Source of the DNA: Afipia sp.
GTDB taxonomy: Bacteria > Pseudomonadota > Alphaproteobacteria > Rhizobiales > Xanthobacteraceae
Direction of reading: 5' to 3'
Length of the DNA stretch: 64,000 nucleotides
Assembly (NCBI GenBank): GCA_024508675.1
Contig: JANINQ010000021.1
Span: 620,001-684,000, forward strand
Shown in pieces: positions 8,184-17,207 of this stretch. A program made the translations under genes and the position numbers. Position 1 is the stretch's first letter; every line of letters starts with the position of its first letter. The notes below the pieces were generated by a model that did not search any database, had not been told where the DNA came from, and saw nothing but the letters and a program-made list of their open reading frames with translations.

Positions 8184-9919
8184 TCCGCAGCAAACTGGGC
8201 GAGCGATGTCTCAATTCGCTCGGCGCTTCCGTTGCTCAGATGAACGACAAAATCCGCTTCGCGCACCAAAGCCGGACGATGCGAGATCGCAATAACTGTG
8301 ATCCGGCTTTTCAAGCGCATCAGCGCCCTGGTCACAATTTCCTCGGTTTCCGCATCGAGCGAGCTTGTCGCCTCGTCCAGCACGAGCAAGCGCGGAGCGC
8401 CCAACAAGGCTCTCGCAAGCGCAATGCGCTGACGCTCGCCGCCCGACAGCCGGCTGCCGTGATCGCCAACGATCGTATCCAGCCCATTGGGCAAACCATA
8501 AACAAAGTCCGCGGCCGCCGCTTCGAGCGCCACGCGAATCTCGTCGTCGGTCGTTCGAGGCCGAATCCAGCGCAGGTTTTCACCAATACTGGCGTTGAAT
8601 AACATCGGATCTTGTCCGAGATAGCCAATGCCCTGCCGCCAGGACACACTCGGTAGCGAGTCCAGTGCGTGCCCATCAACGCGGACCGCACCGGATGTCG
8701 GCTTTCGTAGTCCGAGGATGCAGTCCATTAACGTCGTCTTGCCTGCTCCGGTGTGACCGGTGAACGCCACGAATGCGCCGGAGGGTATTTCAATATTGAC
8801 GCCCTGCAGAAGCGAGCGTGAACCAAATGTCACCGATACATTGTCGAGCACAATCGCAGCAGGCGCATGTGCCGGCCATCCGTCCGGCCTGGCAACGGTT
8901 GCTACTTCTCGTTTTGATTCTGCTTCCCGCAGCAGAGTCGACGCAATTCCAAATGCCGGAATGTGAAAATCAACAATTTGAAGATTCTGCCGCAATCCAG
9001 TGATCTTGGGAAAAAGCCGCACGAAGATAGCAACAATCACCAGGATCGCGCCGACATCGACCGATAAAAGCGTGGGGCCAAGAACCAGAAGTCCGACAAC
9101 AAGGAGCCCGCCGCTGTATTCAAAGATCGCGCGAACTATTTGGCTGTCAAACGCATTTCCAAACGACAATGCCTCTAGCCGATCGACGGAGCCCGCGAAC
9201 CGGTCAAATGCCCGAATCTCGGTCGCCGTCGCTTTCACGAACTTTGCGCCGCCAACAATCTCGCTCGTATCGACGGTCAGATCGGCGTTGACCTTCGTGA
9301 GCTCCGTTCCAAAATGCGCGGCACGCACGGTCCACCATCGCGTCGTGGCGAACAGCAATGCTCCCACAGCAACCAGAAGACCGACGACGACAGGCGCGAT
9401 GAAAAGAGCAATCACAACCTGCACGAAGATAAAAAGCACCGCAGCGATCACAAGATTGACCTGCGAGAAAACCAGGCCGATGCGCCACGGCTCATTGGTC
9501 ACAGCGGCAACCAAATCACCCGTTCTACGAGAGGAAAAAAAATCATAGTCCGAGGCAAGGAATGCAGAAAACATCCGACGCTGCCAGGATGCCACGTAAC
9601 GCGCCTGCAGCCATGAGGCTATATAAGATTGAGTGATAAAGGTGGCTGCACTGATCGCGATCAAGAATACAATCAGCCCGGCGATCGTTCCGGCAGTAGG
9701 CGATAATCCAAACCATCCCAGGCTCTCAGCGAGTACTCTGCTGATACGATCCGGCTTTGAGGAAGCATCACCGCCCAGGGTGGCGAGCAGCGGCAACAAG
9801 GCTGCGACGGTCGCACCTTCAAGAAGCGCGTTCGCAAACGTCAGAAGCGCTAATAGGGGCAGCCACCAGCGCAAGGTCCTCCATGCATCCTTGATGAAAT
9901 CGAATGACGTCGGCGTCAC
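8180..9919 (-). CDS. ABC-type exporter, fused permease and ATPase
   Basis: Half-transporter of 579 residues with an N-terminal six-helix domain (about residues 1-330) and an ATPase domain. Walker A is GHTGAGKTT at 388-396, the signature LSGGERQRIA begins at 491, and Walker B is LLVLDEAT at 511-518. The start is GTG 9919 with GGAAAG upstream. It follows the NusG-like gene by 45 bp in the same direction and is probably transcribed from the regulator's promoter. In this locus it may flip a lipid-linked glycan, like PglK or MsbA; a drug or lipid exporter remains possible. Confidence 0.83.
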   Translation of the reverse strand: MTPTSFDFIKDAWRTLRWWLPLLALLTFANALLEGATVAALLPLLATLGGDASSKPDRISRVLAESLGWFGLSPTAGTIAGLIVFLIAISAATFITQSYIASWLQARYVASWQRRMFSAFLASDYDFFSSRRTGDLVAAVTNEPWRIGLVFSQVNLVIAAVLFIFVQVVIALFIAPVVVGLLVAVGALLFATTRWWTVRAAHFGTELTKVNADLTVDTSEIVGGAKFVKATATEIRAFDRFAGSVDRLEALSFGNAFDSQIVRAIFEYSGGLLVVGLLVLGPTLLSVDVGAILVIVAIFVRLFPKITGLRQNLQIVDFHIPAFGIASTLLREAESKREVATVARPDGWPAHAPAAIVLDNVSVTFGSRSLLQGVNIEIPSGAFVAFTGHTGAGKTTLMDCILGLRKPTSGAVRVDGHALDSLPSVSWRQGIGYLGQDPMLFNASIGENLRWIRPRTTDDEIRVALEAAAADFVYGLPNGLDTIVGDHGSRLSGGERQRIALARALLGAPRLLVLDEATSSLDAETEEIVTRALMRLKSRITVIAISHRPALVREADFVVHLSNGSAERIETSLAQFAAD

Positions 9920-9964
9920 GACACTTTCCGGCTGTTGTCCATGCGATAACGGCGCTGCAAGCCA

Positions 9965-10483
9965 TTACGCCGGTTCGATGGAACGCACGTCGGTTATAAT
10001 CCGAACCTTGCGACCCAGCATTTCAAGAAGAATCTCAACCCGCTGACTATCCGTGCGAGCCTGAAATATGCCGCGGCATGAATCGAACGCACCACTCAGC
10101 ATCCGAACAGCATCACCGGCTTTAAAGCGTACTGTCGGCACCAACATCGACAGGAATCCATCTGCCTGCTCATGCTGCCTAAGACCCTCGACGAGGTCCG
10201 TAGCGATCTGCACAGGAGTTCCCTCGTGACCAACCAGACGTTTGATGCCGACCGTTGAATTTATCGCTCGCCAACGCTGCGTCTCCAGGTCAATCCGGAC
10301 AAAGATGTAGCTCGGAAACAGGGGCGATTTAACAACATTGACACGTCGCGCGTGACGCACGGTCTTGAGATAGCGCGGCACATAAACTTCAAAACCTTGC
10401 CGGACGAGATTTGCACCCGCCTTGGCTTCCGCCTGAATTTGCGTTTGAGCGACATACCATGCGGAACTCGAGGAAGAATTCAT
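9965..10483 (-). CDS. NusG-family transcription elongation factor (RfaH/specialised NusG paralogue)
   Basis: Protein of 172 residues with an N-terminal NGN domain (WYVAQTQIQAEAKAGANLVR, then the FEVYVPR and PLFPSYIFVRID segments) and a C-terminal KOW domain from about residue 118 (FKAGDAVRMLSGAFDSCRGI). Housekeeping NusG lies next to rplK in most genomes, so this copy is a paralogue. Such paralogues (RfaH, LoaP) ride RNA polymerase and suppress termination in long surface-polysaccharide operons. Its start overlaps the stop of the winged-helix regulator by 4 bp, so both should be made together. The targets are probably the operons in this region, by inference. Confidence 0.87.
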   Translation of the reverse strand: MNSSSSSAWYVAQTQIQAEAKAGANLVRQGFEVYVPRYLKTVRHARRVNVVKSPLFPSYIFVRIDLETQRWRAINSTVGIKRLVGHEGTPVQIATDLVEGLRQHEQADGFLSMLVPTVRFKAGDAVRMLSGAFDSCRGIFQARTDSQRVEILLEMLGRKVRIITDVRSIEPA

Positions 10484-11139
10484 GACGCGGATTCCCCTCT
10501 CACCTTACGCGGCCGTGAATCGACAAGGTCCGGAATCAAAATCGCTTCTGCGCCCAGCTTTTCTCGCACACCATCGATCAAAGCATCGATTGCGGATGAA
10601 GAGAGAAGCGCTGTTACGATGGCACCATCGACTTCTTCGTTGACGGAATCCAGATCTGCAACCACCGGCAGACCAACGAACCGCTCAAGCTTGCTCGCTG
10701 GATCGACCGCGCAAACCAGAACAACTCCACTCTCAATCGCACAGATCGCAGCAATTTCTGCAAGATCGGAAACGCCCAGCAGGATAAGCCGCTTGAGCTG
10801 GCGCTCCTTTGCGGTCTCAAGAACCTTGACGCAATCCGCCTTCGCCTTTCTGAAAAATCCGAACGAGGACGACAGATACTCGACTGTAAGACGGGATTTT
10901 TCCGCAAATCCTTGCGGCGTGAGATAGTAGGCATATCGGCGCGCAGGCGCCTGGCTTGCCTTGACCAATCCCTTCTTGATGCAGCGGTTGAGATAGGCGT
11001 TCACAAGGCCGAGCGCGATTCCGAGCTCGGCTGCGTAATGGCGTTGCGAGCGCGCACCGTCCTGTTCCACAGAATTCAGCAGACCGAGAACAATCCGGTC
11101 GCTGTCTTCGCGCTCGTTCTCGGAAAACGCCCGATCCAT
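10480..11139 (-). CDS. Winged-helix regulator with Rossmann-like C-terminal domain
   Basis: Regulator of 219 residues. The N-terminal 75 or so residues form a MarR-like winged helix (SQRHYAAELGIALGLVNAYL, then KGLVKASQAPARRYAYYLTP), as in EPS-associated regulators. From about residue 108 the sequence LKRLILLGVSDLAEIAAICA and later VDGAIVTALLSSSAIDAL looks like a Rossmann nucleotide-binding domain, recalling the Rex layout. A good Shine-Dalgarno (AGGAG) precedes ATG 11139. The promoter upstream carries the palindrome shared with two other promoters, so autoregulation and control of the nonulosonic acid operons are likely. The ligand, if any, is unknown. Confidence 0.78.
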   Translation of the reverse strand: MDRAFSENEREDSDRIVLGLLNSVEQDGARSQRHYAAELGIALGLVNAYLNRCIKKGLVKASQAPARRYAYYLTPQGFAEKSRLTVEYLSSSFGFFRKAKADCVKVLETAKERQLKRLILLGVSDLAEIAAICAIESGVVLVCAVDPASKLERFVGLPVVADLDSVNEEVDGAIVTALLSSSAIDALIDGVREKLGAEAILIPDLVDSRPRKVRGESAS

Positions 11140-11162
11140 TGCTCACTCCTGAGAATGGCCTG

Positions 11163-11190
11163 CTTATCGTGTTCACTCCGTGAACGTCAA
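11163..11190 (-). promoter_or_regulatory. Predicted promoter with palindromic operator for the regulator-nusG-like unit
   Basis: On the minus strand TTGACG (11190-11185) and ATAAGC-like bases (11167-11162) flank a 17 bp spacer filled by the palindrome TGTTCA-CTCCG-TGAACG at 11170-11186. The site lies about 25-50 bp upstream of the regulator start. AT-rich sequence continues to 11260. A repressor bound here would block polymerase directly. Confidence 0.65.
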
Positions 11191-11293
11191 GCTCACTCCT
11201 TTTCCATGACGTTAAGTATTTGATTTATATATGATAATTTAGGGAGCCGGATTTAATCTGAAACCAGCATCCGGATGACCCATTCGAATTTTA

Positions 11294-12346
11294 TCAGGGC
11301 ACGGCTCGTTTATGACTGCGCAACCACAAATGCTCATGCTGCTTTCCGAACGCGACCGTCGGAACTTCGACCAAACGGTAAGAAATGAAGGCAATGAGTG
11401 TGGTCGCGGCAATGACGAGCACGATGGCCAGCACGTTGAAAGCCAAGTCAGCCGAAGGCGGGAATAAAGTCAGAAAAACATAACCCGCTGCGGTGTGATA
11501 GAGATAATGGCTGTAGGAAATCCGGCCAAAGAAACTCAGCACTGAGTTCGATACCGCAGCACGCAGCGAGACAACCAGCATCACCATCTCGCCGATAACG
11601 TAAGCTGCAGACCATATTCCGTAGTATTCGTCGAAAGCAGCAAGACTGGCTGCAACAACCAAGGTCACACCAACAAGTTGAAGCACCGCGGAGCGTCCCC
11701 ACTTCGCTGTTTCAGCCCGCCTGATTTGGATGCCGACGTAGAAGGCAGGGAAAAATGTCAGCAGGAGACTCGCATGTCCCCGCACCGCCCAGACTGCGAT
11801 ATTGACGCAAATCAGCGCCGCCAGAACGACGAGCACCCCGCGATCCCGCAGAACAAAGTGCTGAAAAGCCAGAAACAGATAGAACTTCACTTCGATCAGC
11901 AGCGTCCAGTACACGCCGCTTAAGGACTCCTTTCGAAAGACGTCCTGCATCATGAAGAAATTGCCGAGCACAACATCCAGTGGAAAGACTTCTTTCCCGG
12001 CCAGCGCACTTAGCAGCACAATCAGTACGACATTGACCCAATAGGCGGGGAAAATCTTGAACAGTCGCCGGGAAACGAAGGTGATTGTATCTTGCTTCTC
12101 AATGTTACGGAAAACCAGATAACCGCTGAGAAGAAAGAACAGCATTACGCCACCCCGCCCCAGCGAGCTCACGTGATAGGATGCATCTCCCAAGGCAATT
12201 CGAACAGGAATGAAATGCCCAAGGATGACCATCAGAATTGCAATGCCCCGCAACACATCCAGGGATTGAATGCGGCCTGTATCTGACTGTCGCGCTCCTG
12301 TTTGCGCCGGACCAGCTACACGGGCCGTGGACATTCCAGATGACAT
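11294..12346 (-). CDS. Acyltransferase 3 family membrane protein (OafA/ExoZ-like)
   Basis: Integral membrane O-acyltransferase of 350 residues with about ten hydrophobic segments. It opens after a short soluble leader with RIQSLDVLRGIAILMVILGH, the conserved R and H of the family. GVMLFFLLSGYLVFRNIEKQ and the FLLSGYL segment are also typical. Such enzymes move acetyl or other short acyl groups from acyl-CoA onto polysaccharide sugars across the inner membrane. The start is ATG 12346 with GGTAGGG upstream. It stands alone, divergent from the GT4 gene, with roughly 155 bp between them. Confidence 0.87.
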   Translation of the reverse strand: MSSGMSTARVAGPAQTGARQSDTGRIQSLDVLRGIAILMVILGHFIPVRIALGDASYHVSSLGRGGVMLFFLLSGYLVFRNIEKQDTITFVSRRLFKIFPAYWVNVVLIVLLSALAGKEVFPLDVVLGNFFMMQDVFRKESLSGVYWTLLIEVKFYLFLAFQHFVLRDRGVLVVLAALICVNIAVWAVRGHASLLLTFFPAFYVGIQIRRAETAKWGRSAVLQLVGVTLVVAASLAAFDEYYGIWSAAYVIGEMVMLVVSLRAAVSNSVLSFFGRISYSHYLYHTAAGYVFLTLFPPSADLAFNVLAIVLVIAATTLIAFISYRLVEVPTVAFGKQHEHLWLRSHKRAVP

Positions 12347-12502
12347 AAGCCCTACCTGACGAGACAGTGGATGCGGATGGAAACAGCTTTAAATGTTATG
12401 AGGTGCGAACGCCATATTTCACAATAGCCGGCGGAAACGGTATAGGTTCTTCATGTTTTCTGTATTCCGCCGGTGCCAATGAAGGCCCCTCATTTATCGC
12501 CC

Positions 12503-13624
12503 ATGACGCTTCTCTACGTCGAGACCGAGGACAAGGCTTTCCTGTCCCATCGGCTTCCCATGGCCCGTGCGGCTCGTGACGCCGGATTCGATGTTCATGT
12601 GGCGGCATCGGTCGGGTCGAATGGCGATGCCATACGCTCCGAAGGTTTTACGGTTCATCCCATTCCGTTCAGGCGCGGCCGCTTGTCGCCATTCAGCGCG
12701 ATCTCGACCATTCTGGGGCTTCGCAAGATCAAGCGCGAGCTTTCGCCGTCCCTCGTACATCACGTCGGCATGCAAACCTGCGTCCTTGGGGGTATCTCGT
12801 CGCTTGGAATAGCGACGCCTCAGGTCAACGCGATGACCGGTCTTGGCTACGCGTTCACCTCGACGGCACCAAGGGCGCTTCTGCTGCGCTTTGTGATTGC
12901 GATTGCGCTGCGGTTCCTGCTCAACCGGAATCATGCGGTCTTCCTGGTGCAAAATCCGGATGACAGGGCCGCGCTTGAGACGATCGGGATTGATCCTCGG
13001 CGGCTCGCCTGCATCCCCGGATCAGGCGTCGATACCGAGCAGCTCGCGCCACTTCCTGAACCCGATGGTCCCATCACGGTCGGGTTTGCAGGACGCCTGC
13101 TGACCTCCAAGGGTATCCGCGCACTGGTAGCCGCACACCGGATTCTGCGGGCAGGGGATGAAACCATCCGGCTCCTGATTGCCGGTACGCCGGACCTCGC
13201 AAATCCCGATTCCGTTTCACTCGAAGAAGCGAGGGAATGGAACAATGAGCCCGGCATCACTTGGCTTGGTCAGGTGACAGACATCAGCACCTTGTGGCGC
13301 GATTGCCATATCGCGGCCCTCCCCTCCCATCGGGAAGGTTTGCCCAAAAGCCTTCTGGAAGCCGCCGCATGTGGCCGGCCGCTTGTTGCAACTGATGCGC
13401 CCGGCTGCCGAGAGATCGCAATCCCCGATGAAACAGGCTTGCTGGTGCCGATCGAAGATCCGCAGGCTCTCGCCGATGCCATCGGCCGACTGGCCAGGTC
13501 GAAAGAACTGAGGACGCGTTACGGCGCGGCAGCCAGGCGACTCGTGGTCGACAAAATGTCTGCGCGAGCAATCGGCGCGGCAATTGTCAGCCTTTACAAA
13601 GAGCAGATTCAGCGCGCCGGTTAG
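12503..13624 (+). CDS. Glycosyltransferase family 4
   Basis: GT-B glycosyltransferase of 373 residues if started at ATG 12503 (MTLLYVETEDKAFLSHRLP), which matches the usual N-terminus of this group; in-frame starts at 12473 and 12479 are possible. The C-terminal nucleotide-sugar domain has VGFAGRLLTSKGIRALV and the EGLPKSLLEAAACGRPLVAT segment that contains the E-x7-E motif of retaining GT4 enzymes. It resembles PglA/WbnK-type transferases that add the second sugar to an undecaprenyl-linked intermediate. The initiating transferase lies a short way downstream on the same strand. Confidence 0.86.
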   Translation: MTLLYVETEDKAFLSHRLPMARAARDAGFDVHVAASVGSNGDAIRSEGFTVHPIPFRRGRLSPFSAISTILGLRKIKRELSPSLVHHVGMQTCVLGGISSLGIATPQVNAMTGLGYAFTSTAPRALLLRFVIAIALRFLLNRNHAVFLVQNPDDRAALETIGIDPRRLACIPGSGVDTEQLAPLPEPDGPITVGFAGRLLTSKGIRALVAAHRILRAGDETIRLLIAGTPDLANPDSVSLEEAREWNNEPGITWLGQVTDISTLWRDCHIAALPSHREGLPKSLLEAAACGRPLVATDAPGCREIAIPDETGLLVPIEDPQALADAIGRLARSKELRTRYGAAARRLVVDKMSARAIGAAIVSLYKEQIQRAG

Positions 13625-13662
13625 ACATCATCGTGCCAACCTTCTTTACAAGATGGATGCAG

Positions 13663-14028
13663 TCAGAATGGCGAAAACCTGCGGGTTTCGCATTTGTCAT
13701 TGATGACCGCAGGCCGCCATGTCGCCACCGTTTCTCCCTTCAGGAAGAAAGTGAAATAGCGCAATTCGTTTCCGGCGTTTCCGCGCGAGCATACGGTCCA
13801 TTTTTCCGGTCCCGACTGCGCCTCATTCGGTCCAATGTTGGAAACTTCGGACTGTCTGACATCTTTCATCGACTGAATGATCTGCTGGATGCGCTCGAAG
13901 ATGATTTTCTGCTGCCGGGAATCCGGCTCGGGATCCGACTGAACTGAATCCTGCACATCGAAAAAGAATGTGCACCCGCCTAGCACGAGAGTCGCGAGCA
14001 GCACTTGAAGCCACCGTACAACCACCAA
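13663..14028 (-). CDS. Small predicted lipoprotein, unknown function
   Basis: Open frame of 121 residues starting at TTG 14028 or GTG 14025. The N-terminus is a short charged stretch, a hydrophobic helix and the lipobox VLGGC with cysteine at residue 19, so it should be processed by signal peptidase II. The mature part is hydrophilic and ends with two short strands (TFFLKGETVATWRPAVINDK) and two cysteines. It is convergent with the GT4 gene and divergent from the WecA-like gene. I do not recognise a domain family. Confidence 0.6.
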   Translation of the reverse strand: MVVVRWLQVLLATLVLGGCTFFFDVQDSVQSDPEPDSRQQKIIFERIQQIIQSMKDVRQSEVSNIGPNEAQSGPEKWTVCSRGNAGNELRYFTFFLKGETVATWRPAVINDKCETRRFSPF

Positions 14029-14263
14029 TGATACGCACTCCCCTGTCCGGCAGCCTTACTATCGCTTTGGCGCTTTGATGAAAAGTGATATCGGGGGGTT
14101 GAAAAACCGTTCGCGTTGACGTGTAACGCACTTGGCTGAAATTATCCCGAACGGCAGAGTCCTTCTTCCAAGTTGTGCAGGATAAATGACCAACGCCGGT
14201 CCAGTTGCATCGATCCCGGCGATGCGCGGTCAGCCCGGATACTGAACGGATAATTGCAGCCTT

Positions 14264-15277
14264 ATGCATTCAGCTTTGATGATCGCAACACCATTGAGCG
14301 CTTGCGCCATTTGCGCGGCCCTTATCGTGTTGCTTCGCCCCGTTTTGCAGCGTTACGCGCTGGCCCGGCCGAATGCGCGCTCCTCGCATCGCATACCGAC
14401 GCCGCAAGGCGGCGGACTCGCAGTCATCATTGCAGCGATTGCCGCCACCGCAATTTCGGTTTCGTTTTCCGGCCTCGTGGCAAGTCCCAGCCTGCTCACC
14501 GTCTTTGCGGCAGCCATTCTGCTGGCCCTTGTCGGCGCCTACGACGATCTGCGTACCATGCCCGTTCTTCCTCGCCTGATGATGCAGACCGCGGCTGTCG
14601 GCATCGCGCTCTGGGCTCTCCCCGCAGAATTTCATCTTTTCCAAGCTATCCCCTTATGGGCCGAACGCATTGTGTTGCTGATTGGCGGACTGTGGTTCGT
14701 CAATCTGGTCAACTTCATGGATGGTCTCGACTGGATGACCGTTGCCGAAGTTGTGCCGGTGATGGGCGCACTCGTTCTGTTCGGCCTCTGCGGCCAGCTA
14801 CCGATGGCTTCAACGATCGTCGCTCTCGCGCTTGGCGGCGCAATGATCGGCTTCGCTCCCTTCAACAAGCCGGTTGCGAAACTGTTCCTTGGCGATGTCG
14901 GCAGCCTGCCGATCGGACTGCTGATGGGATGGTGTCTATTGCAACTCGCGGGAAGCGGAAACCTCGTCGCCGCGCTGCTGCTTCCGCTCTACTATCTGGT
15001 TGATGCAACGCTCACCTTGCTTCGGCGGCTGATGAGGGGCGAAGCGGTCTGGGTGGCCCACCGCTCCCACTTCTATCAGCAGGCCACGGACAACGGATTC
15101 AGCGTGATCCAGGTCGTTCGCGAGGTCTTTGTGCTCAACATTGTCCTCGCTGCGCTTGCCGCACTCACCATCTGGATGAAATCGCCTGCTGCTCAGGGCA
15201 TCATGCTGCTACTTGGCACGGGCGCGGTCGCAATCGTGCTGTACCGGTTCTCCCACCAGCGCAAGATCGCAAGCTGA
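14264..15277 (+). CDS. Undecaprenyl-phosphate sugar-1-phosphate transferase (MraY/WecA/WbpL family)
   Basis: Multi-spanning membrane enzyme of 337 residues that links a sugar-1-phosphate to undecaprenyl phosphate and so starts glycan-chain assembly on the cytoplasmic face. Family motifs visible are SSHRIPTPQGGG, LVGAYDDLRTMPVLPRLM, VNLVNFMDGLDWM (catalytic acidic region), KLFLGDVGSLPIG and the cytoplasmic HRSHFYQQA loop. It has about ten hydrophobic segments. The stop is 2 bp from the stop of the convergent CapD-like gene. The HRSHFYQ loop suggests a WbpL-type enzyme using an N-acetylated amino sugar. Confidence 0.9.
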   Translation: MHSALMIATPLSACAICAALIVLLRPVLQRYALARPNARSSHRIPTPQGGGLAVIIAAIAATAISVSFSGLVASPSLLTVFAAAILLALVGAYDDLRTMPVLPRLMMQTAAVGIALWALPAEFHLFQAIPLWAERIVLLIGGLWFVNLVNFMDGLDWMTVAEVVPVMGALVLFGLCGQLPMASTIVALALGGAMIGFAPFNKPVAKLFLGDVGSLPIGLLMGWCLLQLAGSGNLVAALLLPLYYLVDATLTLLRRLMRGEAVWVAHRSHFYQQATDNGFSVIQVVREVFVLNIVLAALAALTIWMKSPAAQGIMLLLGTGAVAIVLYRFSHQRKIAS

Positions 15278-15279
15278 GC

Positions 15280-17205
15280 TTACGCAGCTCCGCTTTTGAA
15301 TTCCGGGATAGCATCCTTCAGCACACCGACAATCACGCTGCGCTGCTCGCTGGCCACGGCTTTCTCGAGCGTCGATAACCATCGTTGCAACGTATCGAGC
15401 GGCGGCTCGTTGGGGCGCGCCGCGACAATACCCGCGATGCCGATCTCGGCGGTCGGCTCCTCGTGGGCAAACAGAATTTCATTGAGACGCTCGCCCGGCC
15501 GAACGCCGGTGAAGACGATGTCGATGTCATAGCCGGGCTGAAGACCCGACAACCGGATAATGCGTTCGGCGAGATCGACGATCTTGACCGGCTGTCCCAT
15601 GTTCAGGACGTAGACGGACACGTCCGGCCGCACCGGACCAAGCGCATGGGTGGCGGAGGTCACGACGAGATCGCACGCTTCGCGAATGGTCATGAAGTAG
15701 CGCACCATGTCCGGATGCGTCACGGTCACTGGTCCTCCGGCTTCGATCTGCGCCTTGAACTTCGGCACCACCGAGCCATTCGACGCCAGCACATTGCCAA
15801 ACCGCACGGAAATCAGGCGCATCGGCGTCTTGCCGTTCGCCCTGGCCAGCAACTCCCGGTCAAGCGCCTGGCAATACATTTCGGCAAAGCGCTTGGTCAG
15901 CCCCAGCATCGACACCGGCTCGATCGCCTTGTCGGTGGAAATCATCACCATCGCTTCAGCTCCGGCAGCCACTGCAGCGTCAGCCACGTTGACGGTGCCG
16001 AAGATGTTGGTCTTGACGCCCTCGCCCCAGTCACGTTCGAGAATCGGAACATGTTTCAGGGCTGCGGCATGGAAAACGATGTCTGGCTTGAACTGCTCCA
16101 TGAGAAGAGCAATGCGCGCGCGGTCGCGAATGTCCGCGATGCGACCTTCGATCACCGCGTCCGGGAATTTCGCCGTCAGATTTTCCGTCACGGCATGCAG
16201 CGCGGGCTCGGCATTCTCCACAATCAGCAGCCGCGCGGCGCCGAATGTCACAACACGATCGCAAATTTCGGAGCCAATCGATCCGCCACCACCGGTGACG
16301 ACAACCGATTTGCCCTTCACGAAATTTTCCAGCCGCTGATAATCAATCTTCACGCTTGGCCGAAGCAACAGATCTTCCACTGCAACCGGCGCAAGGCGCG
16401 GAGCCTCACCGCTGCCTTCCAGCGATGGCAGGCGGCTGACGGTCAGCCCCAACTTGCGCGCACGTGTCAACACCGATTCAGGCGACGCATCCGCCTCAAA
16501 GGCCGACGGCAGCATGACAAGACGCTCGATGGGCCGTTCACGACCTGCGAAATCACCGACAACATCGCCGAGATCGTCGATGGCGCCAAGGACCGGGATG
16601 CCGCGGATGGATTGCCCACGATCCGATGCAGACGGCGACAACAGTCCGACCGGCCACATCCGCCTCACGGCTCCGCTCTCAATGCCGCGCAACAGCACTT
16701 CTGCATCGGCGGCCCGGCCGACCAGCAGCGTCGGTGAAGCATCAAGGCTGCGAGCCTGGCTGAGTGTCCGGGTGTAGCGGAAGTAACGATAGGCGACGCG
16801 CAACGCACTCAGTGCGAAGTTCTGCAAGAACCAATAGATAATGATCGTGGTCTTGCCGAAAAAGAACGTGCCGTAGAGGTTCGGCGCGATGAAAATATAA
16901 TCCAGCACCAGCAGCATCAGCGCCAGCACTGTCGAAACCTTCGCGATATTGATGAAGTCCGGCAGCGATATGAACCGCCACTTGGTGGTCGTCAGCTTGA
17001 AAACGTAACAGACGACAATGCTGAAAAGGACGAAGTACGGCAGGACGCGCAGCAGCAAAGGCAGGCGGTCGACGAACTCATTGCCTTCAAATCTGAGGTA
17101 GAAGCTGGCAATGACCGCGAAGGCCGTCGCCAGCGCGTCATGAATGGCGATCAGCAGATTGCGCCAGGTCAGACGCCGCAATCCGAACCAGGATGAACCG
17201 GCCAT
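15280..17205 (-). CDS. CapD/WbpM-type membrane-anchored nucleotide-sugar 4,6-dehydratase
   Basis: Protein of 641 residues with four N-terminal membrane helices (about 15-125), a middle CoA-binding-like Rossmann domain, and a C-terminal SDR dehydratase. The SDR domain has VVTGGGGSIGSEICDRVV and MISTDKAIEPVSMLGLTKR, where the WbpM/FlaA1 family uses a Met or Tyr in place of the usual catalytic Tyr. It probably makes UDP-4-keto-6-deoxy-GlcNAc for QuiNAc, FucNAc or bacillosamine in the O-antigen. It begins 2 bp after the ligase gene stop with GGAGCAGGG as ribosome site. It is the last gene of the hldD-hldE-ligase-capD unit. Confidence 0.9.
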   Translation of the reverse strand: MAGSSWFGLRRLTWRNLLIAIHDALATAFAVIASFYLRFEGNEFVDRLPLLLRVLPYFVLFSIVVCYVFKLTTTKWRFISLPDFINIAKVSTVLALMLLVLDYIFIAPNLYGTFFFGKTTIIIYWFLQNFALSALRVAYRYFRYTRTLSQARSLDASPTLLVGRAADAEVLLRGIESGAVRRMWPVGLLSPSASDRGQSIRGIPVLGAIDDLGDVVGDFAGRERPIERLVMLPSAFEADASPESVLTRARKLGLTVSRLPSLEGSGEAPRLAPVAVEDLLLRPSVKIDYQRLENFVKGKSVVVTGGGGSIGSEICDRVVTFGAARLLIVENAEPALHAVTENLTAKFPDAVIEGRIADIRDRARIALLMEQFKPDIVFHAAALKHVPILERDWGEGVKTNIFGTVNVADAAVAAGAEAMVMISTDKAIEPVSMLGLTKRFAEMYCQALDRELLARANGKTPMRLISVRFGNVLASNGSVVPKFKAQIEAGGPVTVTHPDMVRYFMTIREACDLVVTSATHALGPVRPDVSVYVLNMGQPVKIVDLAERIIRLSGLQPGYDIDIVFTGVRPGERLNEILFAHEEPTAEIGIAGIVAARPNEPPLDTLQRWLSTLEKAVASEQRSVIVGVLKDAIPEFKSGAA

Positions 17206-17207
17206 GG

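Noticed and set aside
15385-16737. A 450-codon open frame antisense to the CapD-like gene
   Set aside because: Shadow of the dehydratase gene, with no ribosome site or recognisable domain.
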